Shown one piece after another: positions 1 through 8,631 of a stretch of 64,000 nucleotides of DNA (position 1 is the stretch's first letter; the number at the start of each line of letters is the position of its first letter). Under the pieces are notes generated by a model. The model saw only the letters and a list, made by a program, of their open reading frames with translations. It did not search any database and had not been told where the DNA came from. This DNA is from Alkalicoccus luteus (GTDB taxonomy: Bacteria > Bacillota > Bacilli > Bacillales > Salisediminibacteriaceae), in NCBI GenBank assembly GCA_052061695.1, contig JBPZEY010000006.1; one strand, 5' to 3'. The position numbers and the translations under genes are program-made.

Positions 1-290
1 CAGCGCTTTGATATCGAATCGGGATGAACGTCAACGTATCCACCAAAAAAAGCCGCAGCGTCCAGCGATTGGAACGTTTTTCTCCATCAAACAAATTCAT
101 TTCCCCTTTGTGTCCGGCGGGGACGCCTGTGGAATTAGCGCAGCCTGAAGATCCTTTCTCAGAGGTTTATCCTGAGAAATAGCTGAAGGCAAGCCCACGG
201 CAAGCTTCCGCCGGTAAACAGAGGGGAAAGTCAATCAATCGAATAAACATGTAAACAAATTGACTTTATCAACACTCTGAAACCTGTGGT
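1..290. repeat. Dispersed non-coding repeat, copy A
   Basis: No credible gene lies in the first 334 bases. Several blocks recur near 8.84-9.22 kb: the stretch around 66-120 (GGAACGTTTTTCTCC, then CAAACAAAT, then TGTCCGGCGGGGACG), GCCTGAAGAT near 142-152, CCTGAGAAATAGCTGAAGG near 171-189, and ACAGAGGGGAAAGTCAA near 218-234. The blocks keep the same order and orientation. Copy B carries roughly 130 extra bases before the CCTGAGAAATAG block. A short inverted repeat, AAAGTCAA (227-234) and TTGACTTT (260-267), closes the element. The left border is outside the window. The repeat is seen directly; its origin is unknown. Confidence 0.75.
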
Positions 291-310
291 TATGTTTATA
301 ACCACCGGTT
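281..310 (-). terminator. Probable terminator of the ubiB/phasin-like pair
   Basis: AACCTGTGGTTAT and ATAACCACCGGTT form a 13-bp stem with one mismatch and a 4-base loop. It lies just downstream of the minus-strand pair ending at 335. There is no strong T-run after it on the minus strand, so termination is inferred from position and stem strength. Confidence 0.4.
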
Positions 311-334
311 CGTTTAGTTAACAATAGTGTGGAC

Positions 335-655
335 TTATTGGTCATTCTCTCGGCTCTCAAGTGCATCAATGCGCTTTTGCAATGCTTCCAGCTGGAGCCG
401 GAGCGCTTCGTGATCCTCTTTTGTAACGAGATCGAAATCGTGAAGCATTTCTTTTACTTTTTGTTTAGAGCGGGAATTCCACTCTTCTTCGGTCGCTTCT
501 CCCTTATGAAGCAGCTTTTGGTAAAGCTCATCTGCTTCAACGGGTGTCACCTTTCCTTTAGCCAGCAGCTCATCGATGTAGCGGTCCACCTTTTCTTTAC
601 TTGTAACCGCAGCACCAAGACCTAATAGAAAACCTGTTTTTAATAAGTTGCTCAT
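335..655 (-). CDS. Small phasin-like protein (polyhydroxyalkanoate regulator-like)
   Basis: 106 residues. A short hydrophobic, glycine/alanine-rich N-terminus (about residues 6-17) is followed by a charged, mostly helical remainder, and the C-terminal third (about 75-106) looks like a coiled coil. This layout matches the small phasin-like proteins annotated as polyhydroxyalkanoate synthesis regulators in Bacilli. No PHA synthase is seen nearby, so a storage-granule role is not supported here. It starts 14 bases after the stop of the UbiB-family gene, so the two are almost surely co-transcribed. It may be a membrane-surface partner of that protein; this is inference from adjacency. Confidence 0.7.
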   Translation of the reverse strand: MSNLLKTGFLLGLGAAVTSKEKVDRYIDELLAKGKVTPVEADELYQKLLHKGEATEEEWNSRSKQKVKEMLHDFDLVTKEDHEALRLQLEALQKRIDALESRENDQ

Positions 656-669
656 GGCAATCCCTCCAC

Positions 670-2316
670 TTAATCATTATTTTCACGAAAAGAAGACGTC
701 CACCTGTAATGGCGGAACAAGGTCCAAATACCGCCGGCCGCTCCGGTGCCGGCAGCAGCTCCAGAAACGTACAGAAGCAGAAGCTGTTCCAGCCAGAGTG
801 CTGTGTACACGGCTGGAAGACTGATCAGCAGCAGCAGGCCAAACCCGGAATAAAGCCATAAATACCGCTGATGGTCAAACGATCTGAGCTGCCTCCGTTC
901 GGCAGACCTGCGTGCATAATTTGGTGCTTCCAGATACTCGTTGACGTTACGGGGAATAGATAGCATCGGCTTCAGCGAATCTTTTAACACTTGAGCCTGG
1001 ATGCTTCCTTTACGCTCATCTGCTTCGTCGAGCCATTCCATGACGACTGGTTTACCGAGCTCTATGAAATCGATATCCGGATCGACAATCGTGATAACGC
1101 CAAGCCCGATAGAAGCGGCACGGCCGAGGAAAGCAAATTCAGCTGGAAGCTGGATCGGCTGCTCTCTAACTATTTTCTGCAGGTCTTCGAAGATCTCCTC
1201 TACAATTTCCTGATCAAGCTCGGAAATATCTGATGACAAATACATATTAACGTAATTACGCAGGACTGATTCAAGCTTCGACTTATTCGCATGAGGGAGC
1301 AGGAAGCCCAGCTGCTGCAGTTCATCAATGACGAGCTGATAATCATCGAGTACAAATCCTTGAATCATTCTGCGAATGCTTGCTGAATCCTGTTTATTAA
1401 TATAACCGACCATTCCGAAGTCCAGGATGACGATCGTTCCGTCCTTCTGTACGAGTATGTTTCCCTGATGGGGGTCAGCATGAAACCTCCCCTGATCCAA
1501 AAGCTGATCGACAAAAAATTGAAAGAGCTTTCCAGCCGTGTCTTTGCGGTCAATTCCGTTTTCTTTTAGAAAAGCAAGGTCCGTTATTTTGTTCCCATCC
1601 ATCCATTCCATCACGAGCACTCGATGAGTGCTGTATTCTTCATAAACCTGAGGAATGTAGTACGCGTCGCTCCCAGAGAAGCGGCGCTGAAAATTTTGCG
1701 CGTTCCGCATTTCTTTGTCGTAATCAAGCTCATCCCCGATGACTTGGACGACTTCTTTGTAAAGTGCGGACGTATCAATTTCCTTTCCAAACTTCGTGAA
1801 TTTTTTCGTAATCCAGAGCACCAGCTTCAGTGCTTTGAAGTCTGTTTTAATAATGCGGTCAATATTGGCACGCTGCACTTTCACAGCGACCTCTCGTCCG
1901 TCCTTTAATTTTCCCTTAAACACCTCTCCAATAGAAGCAGAGGCGATGGAAGAATCGCTGATTTCCTGCAGGTAGTCACTGATCGGCCGTTTCCATTCTT
2001 TCTCAATAATTCCTTTTGAGATTTCGGGATCGACAGGCGGGACCTGATCAATTAAGTCAGCCAATTCTTTTAGAAATACATCCGGCATGATGTCTGCTCG
2101 AGTACTTAAAAATTGACCAACCTTGATCATCAGCCCTTCCAGATGGAGCGCTTTTATACGGTATTCTTTCGCTTGTTTTTGAACAAGCTTCTCCCATTTT
2201 TCCTGAGTTGAGGTATCCCAGGATGGATTTCGTTTATTAAACCAGTAAAGCTGCAGAATAAATTTAATGAACATGAGTACGATGACATAAATACGGTATA
2301 ATGCGTTGTTTTTCAC
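670..2316 (-). CDS. UbiB/AarF (ABC1) family kinase-like protein
   Basis: 548 residues. The UbiB hallmarks are visible: KxGQ-type motif KVGQ at 65-68, the alanine-rich nucleotide loop ASASIGEVFK near 125-134, AVKVQ with the ATP-contacting Lys at 146, HADPHQGN at 279-286 and DFG at 299-301. Hydrophobic helices occur at about 8-25 and near the C-terminus (about 490-535), so it is probably membrane-anchored. Family members are atypical kinases/ATPases that help extract or distribute isoprenoid quinones and other lipids. Bacilli use menaquinone, so a direct ubiquinone role does not apply. It is transcribed divergently from psuK and upstream of the small phasin-like gene. Confidence 0.9.
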   Translation of the reverse strand: MKNNALYRIYVIVLMFIKFILQLYWFNKRNPSWDTSTQEKWEKLVQKQAKEYRIKALHLEGLMIKVGQFLSTRADIMPDVFLKELADLIDQVPPVDPEISKGIIEKEWKRPISDYLQEISDSSIASASIGEVFKGKLKDGREVAVKVQRANIDRIIKTDFKALKLVLWITKKFTKFGKEIDTSALYKEVVQVIGDELDYDKEMRNAQNFQRRFSGSDAYYIPQVYEEYSTHRVLVMEWMDGNKITDLAFLKENGIDRKDTAGKLFQFFVDQLLDQGRFHADPHQGNILVQKDGTIVILDFGMVGYINKQDSASIRRMIQGFVLDDYQLVIDELQQLGFLLPHANKSKLESVLRNYVNMYLSSDISELDQEIVEEIFEDLQKIVREQPIQLPAEFAFLGRAASIGLGVITIVDPDIDFIELGKPVVMEWLDEADERKGSIQAQVLKDSLKPMLSIPRNVNEYLEAPNYARRSAERRQLRSFDHQRYLWLYSGFGLLLLISLPAVYTALWLEQLLLLYVSGAAAGTGAAGGIWTLFRHYRWTSSFRENND

Positions 2317-2489
2317 TGCAGCCCTCCTGACGGATATGTATAATCCTGCTCTTCAAAATGTGCTATCTCTACTATACCCGTCGAAGGATCATTTTATGTA
2401 GGGGAAATCGCAATAAACATTTGACTAAATATAAACAAAAGTTTAAAGTGGATAAAGAGGAATATAACGGTACAGGAAGGGGGAGCCTG

Positions 2490-3500
2490 ATGGATAAAAA
2501 GCAGCAGATTTTGGAGGCAGTCAAGCAAAATCCTTTTATTAGTCAGAAAGAACTCGCAGAAAAAACCGGTCTATCCCGTTCAGCAGCCGCCGGTTATATT
2601 TCAACACTTATCAAAGAAGGCATTCTTGCTGGTAAAGCATACATCGTAAATGAACCAGCTGGTGTTTTTTGCTTGGGAGGAGCGAACCTCGATCGCAAGC
2701 TGACGGCTGATGCGTTTCAGATGTATGATTCAAATCCTGTCACGAGCAGCGAAAGTCCGGGCGGTGTAGCACGCAACTTATGTGTGAATCTTAATCAGCT
2801 GGGTCAGCGTGCGTCGTTGATGACCGTAACCGGTGCAGATGCAGCAGCTGAAAAAGTGATAGCATCGCTGCCGGACAGCGGACATGTGGTGAAGCAGCTG
2901 CGAGGGGAGAGCACAGGCACGTATACGGTAGTATTGGATGGCCGGCATGAGATGCTGTTCGCGCTGGCAGATATGGACATTTATGATGCGTTTACTCCTG
3001 AAGTGCTGGAGGAGGAAAAGGGCAGATTAAAACATGCTCCTGTCCTGGTTGCAGATACTAATTTACCAAAACAGACGCTCTGCCGCCTGGCTCAGTGGAA
3101 GCGTCCAGAGCAGAAGCTGGTTCTTATACCCGTTTCTGCAGCTAAAATGGATCGCGTCCCTGATACGTTAAGCGGATATGACTTAATCGTATTAAACAGA
3201 CTGGAGGCAGAGGCGCTGACTAAGGGTGGAGCAGAGAATCTCCTGGAGCTAGGTGTGAAAGAGGCCGTGATTACAGACGGACTTCGCCCCGTTCAGTATG
3301 TAACAGAAGAAGGTGTCGAACAGTTTCCGGTGCCTGCTTCGGAGCGGCTCGTTGATGTAACGGGCGCAGGAGATGCCTTTGCCTCTGTGCTGATTCAGGC
3401 ACTTGCCAGGAAACAGCCGATAAGAGAGGTGCTTCCGCATGCCCTGCATATTGCAAAACAGGTGGTCGAATCCGAGGAAAGCAGCATCCGATCACGCTGA
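2490..3500 (+). CDS. psuK: Pseudouridine kinase with N-terminal winged helix (PfkB family)
   Basis: 336 residues from the ATG that follows GGAAGGGGGA; an upstream in-frame start lacks a ribosome site. Residues 1-55 form a helix-turn-helix (ISQKELAEKTGLSRSAAAGY). A PfkB sugar-kinase fold follows, with GGVARN at 91-96 and DVTGAGDAF at 289-297 (catalytic Asp295). PsuK phosphorylates pseudouridine to the 5'-phosphate, which PsuG then cleaves. The next gene is psuG, 56 bases on, which supports pseudouridine over other ribokinase substrates. E. coli PsuK lacks the DNA-binding domain, so this form may also regulate transcription. Confidence 0.85.
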   Translation: MDKKQQILEAVKQNPFISQKELAEKTGLSRSAAAGYISTLIKEGILAGKAYIVNEPAGVFCLGGANLDRKLTADAFQMYDSNPVTSSESPGGVARNLCVNLNQLGQRASLMTVTGADAAAEKVIASLPDSGHVVKQLRGESTGTYTVVLDGRHEMLFALADMDIYDAFTPEVLEEEKGRLKHAPVLVADTNLPKQTLCRLAQWKRPEQKLVLIPVSAAKMDRVPDTLSGYDLIVLNRLEAEALTKGGAENLLELGVKEAVITDGLRPVQYVTEEGVEQFPVPASERLVDVTGAGDAFASVLIQALARKQPIREVLPHALHIAKQVVESEESSIRSR

Positions 3501-3556
3501 TGCAGGCGCAAACAATAGAAGACACCGCTAAAATTGAATGAAAGCAGGGATATAAC

Positions 3557-4474
3557 ATGAATGAATGGATAAAGCTGTCACATGATGTACAGGAAGCATT
3601 AGACGCAGGCAAGCCCGTTGTAGCCTTGGAATCGACGATTATTACACATGGAATGCCATATCCAGAAAACATTGATACGGCCATGAGCGTAGAGCGAATT
3701 ATCAGGGAAGAAGGGGCCGTTCCTGCCACGATTGCGATCATGCACGGGGAAATACGAGTCGGCTTATCAGAAGAAGAGCTGCGTGAACTTGCAGACGCAG
3801 AGGATGTTGAAAAGGTCAGCAGGCGGGATCTGCCTGTCGTGCTCGCAAAGCGTGCCTATGGTTCCACTACGGTTGCAGCTACGATGATCTGTGCAGAAAT
3901 GGCCGGAATCGACGTTTTCGTCACTGGAGGCATTGGTGGCGTTCACCGCATGGGGGAAGCTACGATGGATATTTCTGCGGACTTGGAAGAGCTGGCTCAG
4001 ACGAACGTGGCGGTAGTTTGTGCTGGAGCAAAATCAATACTTGATATTGGTTTAACAATGGAGTATCTGGAAACGAAAGGCGTACCGGTTATTGGATATC
4101 AGACCTCCCGTTTCCCGGCCTTTTATTATGAGGACAGCGGCTATGACGTTTCAGCAGCAGTTTCAACTCCAGAAGAGGCAGCTCGTATTCTAAAGCAGAA
4201 AAAAGTAATGGGCCTCGCTGGAGGAACGGTCATCGGAAATCCAGTGCCATCTGAATCTGCTCTTCATAAAGAATGGGTGGAAGAGCGAATTACTGAAGCA
4301 CTCGCAGAAGCAGCACAGGATGGGATTAAAGGGAAAGAAACAACGCCTTACCTGCTGGATAAGCTGAAGGAGGTCAGCGACGGGAAAACGTTAACAACAA
4401 ATATTGCGCTCGTCGAAAACAATGCGAAAAATGGCGCGAAAATCGCTGTCGCACTCGCTGCTTTGTCCAATTAA
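3557..4474 (+). CDS. psuG: Pseudouridine-5'-phosphate glycosidase
   Basis: 305 residues, the full family length (IndA/PsuG family). Conserved segments are VALESTIITHGMPYPEN near residue 22, FVTGGIGGVHR near 120, and the C-terminal PVPSESALHKEW and LTTNIALVENNA stretches. It reversibly splits pseudouridine 5'-phosphate into uracil and ribose 5-phosphate in a Mn-dependent trimer in the cytoplasm. It follows psuK in a two-gene unit that recycles pseudouridine from RNA decay. No dedicated nucleoside transporter is adjacent. A long inverted repeat at 4543-4588 separates it from the convergent PTS gene. Confidence 0.95.
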   Translation: MNEWIKLSHDVQEALDAGKPVVALESTIITHGMPYPENIDTAMSVERIIREEGAVPATIAIMHGEIRVGLSEEELRELADAEDVEKVSRRDLPVVLAKRAYGSTTVAATMICAEMAGIDVFVTGGIGGVHRMGEATMDISADLEELAQTNVAVVCAGAKSILDIGLTMEYLETKGVPVIGYQTSRFPAFYYEDSGYDVSAAVSTPEEAARILKQKKVMGLAGGTVIGNPVPSESALHKEWVEERITEALAEAAQDGIKGKETTPYLLDKLKEVSDGKTLTTNIALVENNAKNGAKIAVALAALSN

Positions 4475-4542
4475 AGACATAGTTGGTTAAGCATTACAGA
4501 GAAAAACGAAAACCAGCGGAAGTTATTCAACGTCGATTCTCA

Positions 4543-4588
4543 GAGAACAAGAGGACCCCTCCAGATGGAGAGGTCCTCTCTTGTTCTC
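4543..4588. terminator. Bidirectional hairpin between psuG and treP
   Basis: GAGAACAAGAGGACCCCTCC pairs with GGAGAGGTCCTCTCTTGTTCTC around a 4-base loop, with small bulges. It sits between two convergent genes. There is no clean T-run on either side, but stem length and position favour a shared terminator. Confidence 0.6.
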
Positions 4589-4629
4589 AAATCAATTAAT
4601 CATTAGCCTTTGCAGGATCAAAAGCAGGT

Positions 4630-6051
4630 TTACTTAAACTGGCTTTTTGCAATTGTTCGTCCGTAAAGCAATGTGAGCGCAAATGGAACGATGATTGCAA
4701 TGACCATACCGATGCTGAACTCGAGCCATGAACCTGCCTGGATCGAGAAGATACCAGGCACACCGCCGACCCCGACTGATTCCGCGAGTACTCGGTTAAT
4801 CGAAATGTACGTTGCCGCAATAGAAGCACCGGCAATCGCACAGATGAATGGGAACTTAAAGCGGATGTTCACCCCGAACATCGCAGGCTCTGTTACACCA
4901 AGCCATGCGGAAAGACCTGACGTACCGGCAAGACCTTTTACATTCTCATTGCGCGTGACGAAGAACATAGCGAATGCCGCGGCACCTTGAGCGATGTTGG
5001 ACAGTGCCAGGATCGGCCATAGGAATGTTCCATCGCCTGTGCCGACAAGCTGCAGATCCACTGCAAGGAAAGCGTGGTGCATCCCTGTTACAACCATCGG
5101 GGCATAAAGAAGTCCGTACACGAAACCGCCGACAGCAGGTGCGAAATCAAACAACCATACAAAGCCATCCGTGATCGCATTACCTGCTGCAAACGTAATG
5201 GGACCGATAGCAATAAAGGTAACTAGTCCTGTTACGAGCAGTGCAACCGGAGCGACGACAAGCAGTTGAATGGCATCAGGTGTTTTACTGCGCAGCCACA
5301 GCTCCAGTTTAGCAAGGATAAAGGACGCAGCGAGTACAGGAAGCACTTGGCCCTGATAGCCTGTAGCCTCCACGTTCAATCCGAATACATTCCAGACGGG
5401 AACCTCTCCGGCCGTCTGGGCGTCCGCATATTCCCAGGCACTTAACAAGTTTGGATGGACAAGTATTAAACCGAGAACAATACCAAGCAGATCACTGCCT
5501 CCAAATCGTCTAACTGCAGACCAGCCGATTAAAGCAGGTAAGAACTGGAAGGCGGCGTGAGCAATGATAAAGATCATTTCAGCAAGATCAGCCCACTGCG
5601 GGTATACATCTACGACGGACTGACCATCAAAAAAGATATCTTCACCGGTAAGAATATTATTCAAACCGAGCAGAAGTCCGGCCGTAACAATGGCGGGAAG
5701 TATCGGAATGAAAATATCAGCGAGTGTTTTAATTGCACGCTGGAAGGGGTTCATCTTCTGCGCAGAAGCATCCTTTACCTCCGATTTTGATGATTCGCCT
5801 ATGTCCGTCATCGACATCATATCGCGGTAAACCTGATCAACCGTTCCCTGGCCGATAATAACCTGGAATTGACCATTCGTGGAAAAGGAGCCTTTTACAA
5901 TATCGATGGCTTCCAATTTTTCCTCATCCACTAAGTCTTCATCTCTTAAAGCAAAGCGCAGTCTGGTGACACAGTGCGTAACTTTTTCGACGTTTTCTTC
6001 TCCGCCGATTGCTTCGAGTATGTCACGAACCTGCTGCTCATATTTTGCCAT
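4630..6051 (-). CDS. treP: PTS system trehalose-specific EIIBC component
   Basis: 473 residues. An EIIB domain comes first (phospho-accepting Cys27 in THCVTRLRF), then a linker, then a multi-helix EIIC domain with the GVTEPAMFG sugar-binding motif. There is no EIIA domain, so phosphate must come from a glucose-type EIIA elsewhere. It imports trehalose as trehalose 6-phosphate. The trehalose assignment rests on the family type and on two TreR-type operators upstream. The hydrolase treA and regulator treR that normally accompany it are not in the window, so this is an orphan unit. Its start has a strong AGGAGG site 8 bases upstream. Confidence 0.88.
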   Translation of the reverse strand: MAKYEQQVRDILEAIGGEENVEKVTHCVTRLRFALRDEDLVDEEKLEAIDIVKGSFSTNGQFQVIIGQGTVDQVYRDMMSMTDIGESSKSEVKDASAQKMNPFQRAIKTLADIFIPILPAIVTAGLLLGLNNILTGEDIFFDGQSVVDVYPQWADLAEMIFIIAHAAFQFLPALIGWSAVRRFGGSDLLGIVLGLILVHPNLLSAWEYADAQTAGEVPVWNVFGLNVEATGYQGQVLPVLAASFILAKLELWLRSKTPDAIQLLVVAPVALLVTGLVTFIAIGPITFAAGNAITDGFVWLFDFAPAVGGFVYGLLYAPMVVTGMHHAFLAVDLQLVGTGDGTFLWPILALSNIAQGAAAFAMFFVTRNENVKGLAGTSGLSAWLGVTEPAMFGVNIRFKFPFICAIAGASIAATYISINRVLAESVGVGGVPGIFSIQAGSWLEFSIGMVIAIIVPFALTLLYGRTIAKSQFK

Positions 6052-6063
6052 AGTATGACCCTC

Positions 6064-6143
6064 CTAAACCGTTTTCATAAAGCAGCAACTTGTATATACA
6101 ACGTAACTGATTTCATTATAATTTGTATATACAAGCTTTGCAA
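6064..6143 (-). promoter_or_regulatory. treP promoter with two TreR-type operators and a cre-like site
   Basis: On the minus strand, TTGCAA (6138-6143) and TATAAT (6115-6120) are 17 bases apart, a near-ideal sigma-A promoter. The perfect palindrome TTGTATATACAA occurs twice: at 6123-6134, between -35 and -10, and at 6090-6101, downstream of the start. Centres are 33 bases apart. This is the operator sequence known for TreR of B. subtilis. A cre-like site, TGAAAACGGTTTAG on the minus strand (6064-6077, 12 of 14 consensus positions), overlaps the ribosome-site region. The layout predicts TreR repression plus possible CcpA control. Confidence 0.85.
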
Positions 6144-6207
6144 CCGTTTTACTTCTTTCAGCGAAAAAGAGAATGTTGCAGCAGTTTATAGACGAATGCT
6201 GGCAGAA

Positions 6208-7230
6208 TTACATAGGTTTTCCACGAAAAGTAACGTTCATCGTGATCAGCCTTCTGACTGCAAGAAGAGCAAATAGCAAAAATGTGGTAAACCCAATCCA
6301 GTAAGCAATAATTCGTAAGGCATCAGCACTCCAAGGTGCAAGCGAAGCGACGAGACTACCGCCAAACAGAGAGGCGATCACGGTAAGAAACGTAAAAAAG
6401 ACTGGATTAATTTGCTTGAAGATAAAAAACTCGCCGTTGTGTTCGACTTTGTTTCGAGTGTACAGCACTGCGCCTGCATACAGGAACAAAACAGTAAACA
6501 GCACGGCCAGGCTGATGCCGATCAACTCCCCCATTTGTCCAATCGTATAGTAAATCGGAGTTAAATAAACGATTGGTCTCGGCTGAGAGCCAAGTGAGAA
6601 TAAATAAAAGTTATGGACGCGCATGAATTCCTGAGTCAATGTCAGTAGAATCATCGGCAGAAAACCGGTAATAAGTGTAAGAACTGTCTGCGAAATCATT
6701 TCCCCTGTTACCGTGCCGATAAACAACGCAAAGGTAAAAAAGAAAATATATCCAAGCAGAGGAGCCCAAAATATTTCCAGGCTCGTCACCAGATGCAGTC
6801 CGTAGTCAAATTCTGAGGCAGAAATAATAAAGTAGGCGGGCAGAAAGTTAAGGATAAAAAACACGGTTATGATAGCTGTTCCAAGCAGCCACTTTGCTAA
6901 ATAGAGCTGCCTGCGGCTGAATGGCAACGAAAAAGTGAAGTCGTTGCGGCGCGTATTTCGTTCAAGACCGACAAGCAGAACGGCAAAGAAGATAATGGCA
7001 AGCGCAATAAATATAGTAAACGTCCCCTGCGAAAATATTTGCTGAACGTCCCACGACTGTACTTCGTAAACGTACTCTTCAGCTTCACCAGCCTGCTCCG
7101 CCCGTTCGTTCCACGTTTCGATAGATAAAATCGCCTGAATTGGCATCTGTAAAATAAATAAGACGAACAGCGACCAGATCAGCAGTTTGGACTGCTTGTA
7201 GTTTTGAAACCACAGTGCTTTATTCAGCAA
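6208..7230 (-). CDS. ABC transporter permease (ABC-2 type)
   Basis: 340 residues using the TTG at 7230, which sits about 6 bases after GGAGGTGA; longer starts would lie deep inside the ATPase gene. Six or more hydrophobic helices are visible, with one or two after an N-terminal cytoplasmic stretch, a large outside loop (about 45-80) and a paired set at the C-terminus. It overlaps the ATPase gene by 11 bases and completes a GntR-ATPase-permease unit like B. subtilis ytrA-ytrB-ytrC. Such units respond to cell-wall-active compounds. Substrate and direction cannot be read from the sequence. Confidence 0.8.
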   Translation of the reverse strand: MLNKALWFQNYKQSKLLIWSLFVLFILQMPIQAILSIETWNERAEQAGEAEEYVYEVQSWDVQQIFSQGTFTIFIALAIIFFAVLLVGLERNTRRNDFTFSLPFSRRQLYLAKWLLGTAIITVFFILNFLPAYFIISASEFDYGLHLVTSLEIFWAPLLGYIFFFTFALFIGTVTGEMISQTVLTLITGFLPMILLTLTQEFMRVHNFYLFSLGSQPRPIVYLTPIYYTIGQMGELIGISLAVLFTVLFLYAGAVLYTRNKVEHNGEFFIFKQINPVFFTFLTVIASLFGGSLVASLAPWSADALRIIAYWIGFTTFLLFALLAVRRLITMNVTFRGKPM

Positions 7231-8092
7231 GGCGGTCACCTCCAAGCTTAGCGACAAAATAATCCTCCAGCGACAATGGCAGCGTTTCAAATAAAACAGG
7301 GTTGCTCTTCTCCAGCTCCTTTGCAATGCTGCTGTCCGCTTTAAATAAAATAGTTAATACCCGGCCTGTTTCGTCGAGAATATATAAGTTATTCCGAATA
7401 TGATCAGGAAGAGGAGACGATGGAACAAGCTGTGCCTTTCGATACTGACTGCTGAGATCGCCGAGCTTATAATGGCTGTCAACTTCACCTTCACGAATCA
7501 TAATAATTTCATCTGCCATAAACTCCAGCTCATCCAGACGATGAGACGAAATAAGGACAGACAAGTCTTTCTCGGCCACTTCTTCCACTAATAACTGCAG
7601 CACCTGGCGTTTAACAATGACATCCAGTCCGTCAGTAGGTTCATCCAGCAATATATAAGAGGCCCCTGTAGCAAATGCGGCTATTAATTGAAACAAGGCT
7701 TTCATCCCTTTGGAATAGTTGCCGATCTTATTAATTTGCTCAAGTTGAAAGCGATCCATCAGCTCTTTCATATAATCTTCATCAAAGTGAGGGTATATGG
7801 TTTTATAGAGAAAAATCATTTCTTTAGTGGAATAGTTTTTCATCGCCTCGGTCGAATCCGGCACAAATATAATGTTCTCTTTTAGATGAGGATGGGTAAA
7901 AATACTTTGTTCGTTCATGAGCACATTGCCCGAAGTAGGATTCAAAATACCGGCCATGGTGCGAAGCAGGGTTGTTTTCCCGGCTCCGTTACGGCCGACA
8001 ATGCCGATGATTGATCCACTCTCTATGGTGAAATCAATATCCTTTAAAATAGTACGATGATGAATAATTTTGGATACATGCTGAACGTTCAT
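7220..8092 (-). CDS. ABC transporter ATP-binding protein (YtrB-like)
   Basis: 290 residues. Walker A GRNGAGKTT lies near 33-41, and the signature is the variant YSKGMKALFQ. Walker B and D-loop read YILLDEPTDGLD, and the switch His is in SSHRLDEL. The C-terminal 80 residues are a family-specific extension. The ATG overlaps the GntR stop by 4 bases, so the genes are translationally coupled. It powers the adjacent ABC-2 permease. The GntR-ATPase-permease order matches the B. subtilis ytr operon, induced by lipid II-binding antibiotics, but here only one permease follows. Confidence 0.88.
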   Translation of the reverse strand: MNVQHVSKIIHHRTILKDIDFTIESGSIIGIVGRNGAGKTTLLRTMAGILNPTSGNVLMNEQSIFTHPHLKENIIFVPDSTEAMKNYSTKEMIFLYKTIYPHFDEDYMKELMDRFQLEQINKIGNYSKGMKALFQLIAAFATGASYILLDEPTDGLDVIVKRQVLQLLVEEVAEKDLSVLISSHRLDELEFMADEIIMIREGEVDSHYKLGDLSSQYRKAQLVPSSPLPDHIRNNLYILDETGRVLTILFKADSSIAKELEKSNPVLFETLPLSLEDYFVAKLGGDRLAE

Positions 8093-8469
8093 GACTCGAC
8101 CTCCTCACTGGCTGTCTCCACCCAGTGGAGCAGTTCTGATTTCGCGATTCCGCAGCTGCGGCTTCGATGCACAAGCTCTTTCAGCTGCTTCTTAATTTCC
8201 ATGCGCTCCGGTGCCTGCTGCAGCAGCGCTCTGTTCTCAGTTAAAAATGTACCTCTGCCGCGTTCGGTATAAATGATTCCCTGGCGTTCGAGCTCTTGAT
8301 AAGCTTTACTGACCGTATTCGGGTTTACAAGAATGATTGACGACAGCTCTCTAATCGAGGGCAGTTTTTCCCCGGGTGCTAAAATACCTTGTATATATAA
8401 ATCCTTGATTTGAAAAATAAGCTGCTCATAAAGGGGAGTGGGGCTTTTCGTATCAATACGATAAAACAT
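8089..8469 (-). CDS. GntR family regulator, YtrA subfamily
   Basis: 126 residues. A winged helix-turn-helix spans about residues 10-75, with the typical PGEKLPSIRELSSIILVNP and NTVSKAYQELERQGI segments. The short C-terminal tail (about 80-126) is too small for a FadR- or HutC-type ligand domain, which defines the YtrA group. It leads the ABC operon and most likely represses it. A palindrome, TGTATTAATACA at 8496-8507, lies about 27 bases upstream of its start and is the probable operator. Confidence 0.88.
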   Translation of the reverse strand: MFYRIDTKSPTPLYEQLIFQIKDLYIQGILAPGEKLPSIRELSSIILVNPNTVSKAYQELERQGIIYTERGRGTFLTENRALLQQAPERMEIKKQLKELVHRSRSCGIAKSELLHWVETASEEVES

Positions 8470-8495
8470 AGGTGGCCTCCCTGAAGTGTATGATA

Positions 8496-8507
8496 TGTAT
8501 TAATACA
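8496..8507. promoter_or_regulatory. Probable operator of the GntR/ABC operon
   Basis: A perfect 12-base palindrome, TGTATTAATACA, lies just upstream of the YtrA-like regulator. A GTTATAAC sequence beside it (8508-8515) offers a -10 element on the minus strand. Position and symmetry fit autoregulation by a GntR protein. No convincing -35 hexamer was found. Confidence 0.5.
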
Positions 8508-8568
8508 GTTATAACATATTTTGCTTACGATAAGGTAAAACAAGACGATTATTAACAGCTCCAATAAA

Positions 8569-8601
8569 GAATGGCCTGTTCCAGAAACGGAACAGGCCAT
8601 A
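8569..8601. repeat. 33-base hairpin repeat, copy 1
   Basis: The stem ATGGCCTGTTCC and its exact complement enclose an AGAAAC loop. The whole 33 bases recur identically, in the same orientation, at 9225-9257. No T-run follows on either strand. It marks the left side of the non-coding block between the GntR operon and the cyd operon. Confidence 0.85.
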
Positions 8602-8631
8602 CAGAGTATGGATAAAGTCATTTTAAGTGAA

